NCBI GenBank assembly: GCA_965263285.1
Contig: CBDHHD010000016.1
Location: 868,001-932,000, forward strand
Direction of reading: 5' to 3'
Source: JASGCP01 sp965263285
GTDB lineage: Bacteria > Bacteroidota > Bacteroidia > Chitinophagales > Chitinophagaceae
Length of the DNA: 64,000 bases
Under the pieces are notes generated by a model, which saw only the letters and a list, made by a program, of their open reading frames with translations, had not been told where the DNA came from and made no database searches. The stretch's first letter is position 1. Each line of letters starts with the position of its first letter. This document shows positions 62,402-64,000 of the stretch, piece after piece. A program made the translations under genes and the position numbers.

Positions 62402-64000
62402 TTACAACAATTTATTCTTTTTATTCTTTTTGAAATTCTCAGCTTGTTCAAATACCTCCACATACACTTCGTCTCGTTCAACGGGTGGGTAACTATATTT
62501 ATCCAATAAAAGAATTAATTCTACTTTTAAGGTCGATTTAATATCCTCTCGTTTGTTCCAGTCAGGGAATTGAGCTTGATCATCTACTAAATGTTTAACG
62601 GCTTTTGCCAATTCAATCATTTTGTCATCAGGGTATGTGAAATCGTATTTTATACATAAGGATTTCAAGATATCGTAAAATGCTTTTTCTTCAAAGTTAA
62701 TGCCTAAAGCATCGCCTGCTGTAAACTCCTTATGCACTTCCCATATGAGCTCTGTTAGTGCATTCGTCATTTCTTCATACACTTCGCTTCTTAAAATATC
62801 ATTTGCCTCACGATTATTATAACGCTCTACCAAGGCTTGCATTTTTTTATAAAAATCAATTCCTTTTACACGATTTATTTTTTTGATTGCAGTAACTCCT
62901 TTTGCCAATAGCTGTTGCAACAATTTTATTTTAGTATTGGGCAATTTTATTTTATCAATCTTATCTAAATAGTCTTTATCAAAAATGTTTTGCTCGCGTT
63001 CGCCTTCTTCACCTAATTTGAAAATCTCTTGTACGCCATCACTTTGTAAAGCATCTCTTATCATTTCTCGAACTCGTGCATTCATTTGTGCAGTGTCTGG
63101 AACATCATTACCTTTTGTAAGTTTGAAAAGTATGGAACGAATTGCTAAATAAAAGTGAATGTAATCCCTTTCAGTTTGCATTATGTTTTCGCTACCAGTA
63201 CAAATATCATAGGCTGCTTTCAGCCTTTTTACCAAGCCCATAAATCGAGTTTCCAATTCTTTGGTTTGTTGCACAAATTCCGTAGCTTTATTCAAGGTAT
63301 TCAATTGCTCAAGAGTGCTACCTTTAAAATACTGTGTGTTATCAAATTGGTGCATCAGTTTAGCCAATAAATCTAAATGATCTTTCACTACCACCAAAGA
63401 CTGCTCAATATCTTCGATGGTATGCTCATCGCCTTTTTTGTATTGAGCAAGGGCAAGATTCATTTGTTTTTTAATTCCAATATAATCAACCACCAAGCCT
63501 TTGTTTTTACCTTCTACCTTACGGTTTACGCGCGAAATAGTTTGAATTAAATTATGTTGCTGAATGGGTTTGTCAAGGTACATGGTATCTAAAAATGGCA
63601 CATCAAAACCGGTCAGCCACATATCCACTACCATTGCAATTTTGAAATTTGATTTTTCATTTTTGAATTGCCTATCCCATTCTTTTCTATCCTCCTTAGT
63701 TCCTAACAAATCAAACAGCTCTTTTACATCATCCTTGCCTCGTGTGGCAATAAGTTTAATGCGTTGTATCGGTTTTAATTCCCGTTTATCTTTATCCGTT
63801 AATTCAACTCCTTCTTCTGATACTTTTATTTCATTCCATGCAGGGCAAATAGCGATAATATTTTTATAAAGCTCAAAAGCAATATTCCGAGTACTACATA
63901 CAAACATAGCCTTACCTTTAACGGTTGCCCCTTCCGATAGTCTTTTCTCATAATGATTAACAAAATCTTCAGCAACAGCTTTTAAACGGCTGGGATCTCC
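62402..64000 (-). CDS. hsdR: Type I restriction enzyme R subunit, C-terminal part (runs off window)
   Basis: The frame is open from 64000 (GDPSRLKAVAEDFVNHYEKR, no start) to the stop at 62402. It contains the second helicase domain of HsdR: ATRGKDDVKELFDLLG-type sequence, MVVDMWLTGFDVPFLDTMYLDKP and helicase motif VI in QHNLIQTISRVNRKVEGKNKGL, followed by the helical C-terminal region that docks onto the methylase. The N-terminal nuclease and first helicase domains lie beyond the window. HsdM and HsdS were not found here. The tail is Lys/Asn-rich (NFKKNKKNKLL). Confidence 0.92.
   Translation of the reverse strand, partial: GDPSRLKAVAEDFVNHYEKRLSEGATVKGKAMFVCSTRNIAFELYKNIIAICPAWNEIKVSEEGVELTDKDKRELKPIQRIKLIATRGKDDVKELFDLLGTKEDRKEWDRQFKNEKSNFKIAMVVDMWLTGFDVPFLDTMYLDKPIQQHNLIQTISRVNRKVEGKNKGLVVDYIGIKKQMNLALAQYKKGDEHTIEDIEQSLVVVKDHLDLLAKLMHQFDNTQYFKGSTLEQLNTLNKATEFVQQTKELETRFMGLVKRLKAAYDICTGSENIMQTERDYIHFYLAIRSILFKLTKGNDVPDTAQMNARVREMIRDALQSDGVQEIFKLGEEGEREQNIFDKDYLDKIDKIKLPNTKIKLLQQLLAKGVTAIKKINRVKGIDFYKKMQALVERYNNREANDILRSEVYEEMTNALTELIWEVHKEFTAGDALGINFEEKAFYDILKSLCIKYDFTYPDDKMIELAKAVKHLVDDQAQFPDWNKREDIKSTLKVELILLLDKYSYPPVERDEVYVEVFEQAENFKKNKKNKLL

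Overview
The window is low-GC DNA from a member of the Bacteroidota, most likely a Chitinophagaceae-like organism. The evidence is three SusC/SusD-type outer-membrane uptake pairs, a Porin_10-type barrel, a FucP-like sugar permease next to a ROK kinase, an S16 with a long C-terminal tail, a DUF3127 protein, GG-leader cysteine-rich peptides, and repeated TAnnTTTG-type -7 promoter boxes. Species and replicon cannot be named from the sequence alone. No tRNA or rRNA gene was recognised.

Layout. 1-2034: 5' part of a porin-like gene (minus) and rpsP (plus). 2059-8281: a three-level nested transposon block, an IS66-family element split by an IS1634-like element that is itself split by a partial plus a complete IS256-family copy. 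8461-13067: groES-groEL, a PolX/PHP protein and a 20-codon lysine-rich peptide gene, all on the minus strand. 13996-18346: a plus-strand operon of sugar permease, ROK kinase (split by a -1 frame change at an A11 tract followed by a hairpin), xseA and xseB. 18621-28935: a secreted protein, an IS66 end carrying a miniature transposon, ridA, a type II topoisomerase B subunit, carA-carB and a phosphopantetheinyl transferase. 29423-33787: an IS256 copy cut by an intact IS1634-family element, which in turn abuts and truncates a Cas12a-type (V-A) CRISPR array of 21 full repeats with no cas gene in the window. 34374-53406: SusC/SusD pair 1; gtrA, folC and a TonB-like gene; then a four-gene SusC-D-C-D operon. 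53667-62125: an Asp-box lipoprotein, two convergent eight-cysteine GG-leader peptides separated by a miniature transposon and an ISL3 remnant, a yebC-like regulator, two peptidases, dps, exbB and a DUF3127 protein. 62402-64000: 3' part of a type I restriction R subunit gene.

How it fits together. The SusCD pairs, the TonB-like protein and ExbB form a plausible outer-membrane import system, with no glycan-degrading enzymes beside it; two cytoplasmic-type peptidases are nearby. The most novel material is the dispersed miniature inverted-repeat transposon family (ends GGYATAAC, 8-bp target duplications, a hairpin core of over 200 bp), the orphan, IS-truncated V-A array, the slippery A11 plus stem-loop in the ROK gene, and the paired cysteine-rich precursor peptides.
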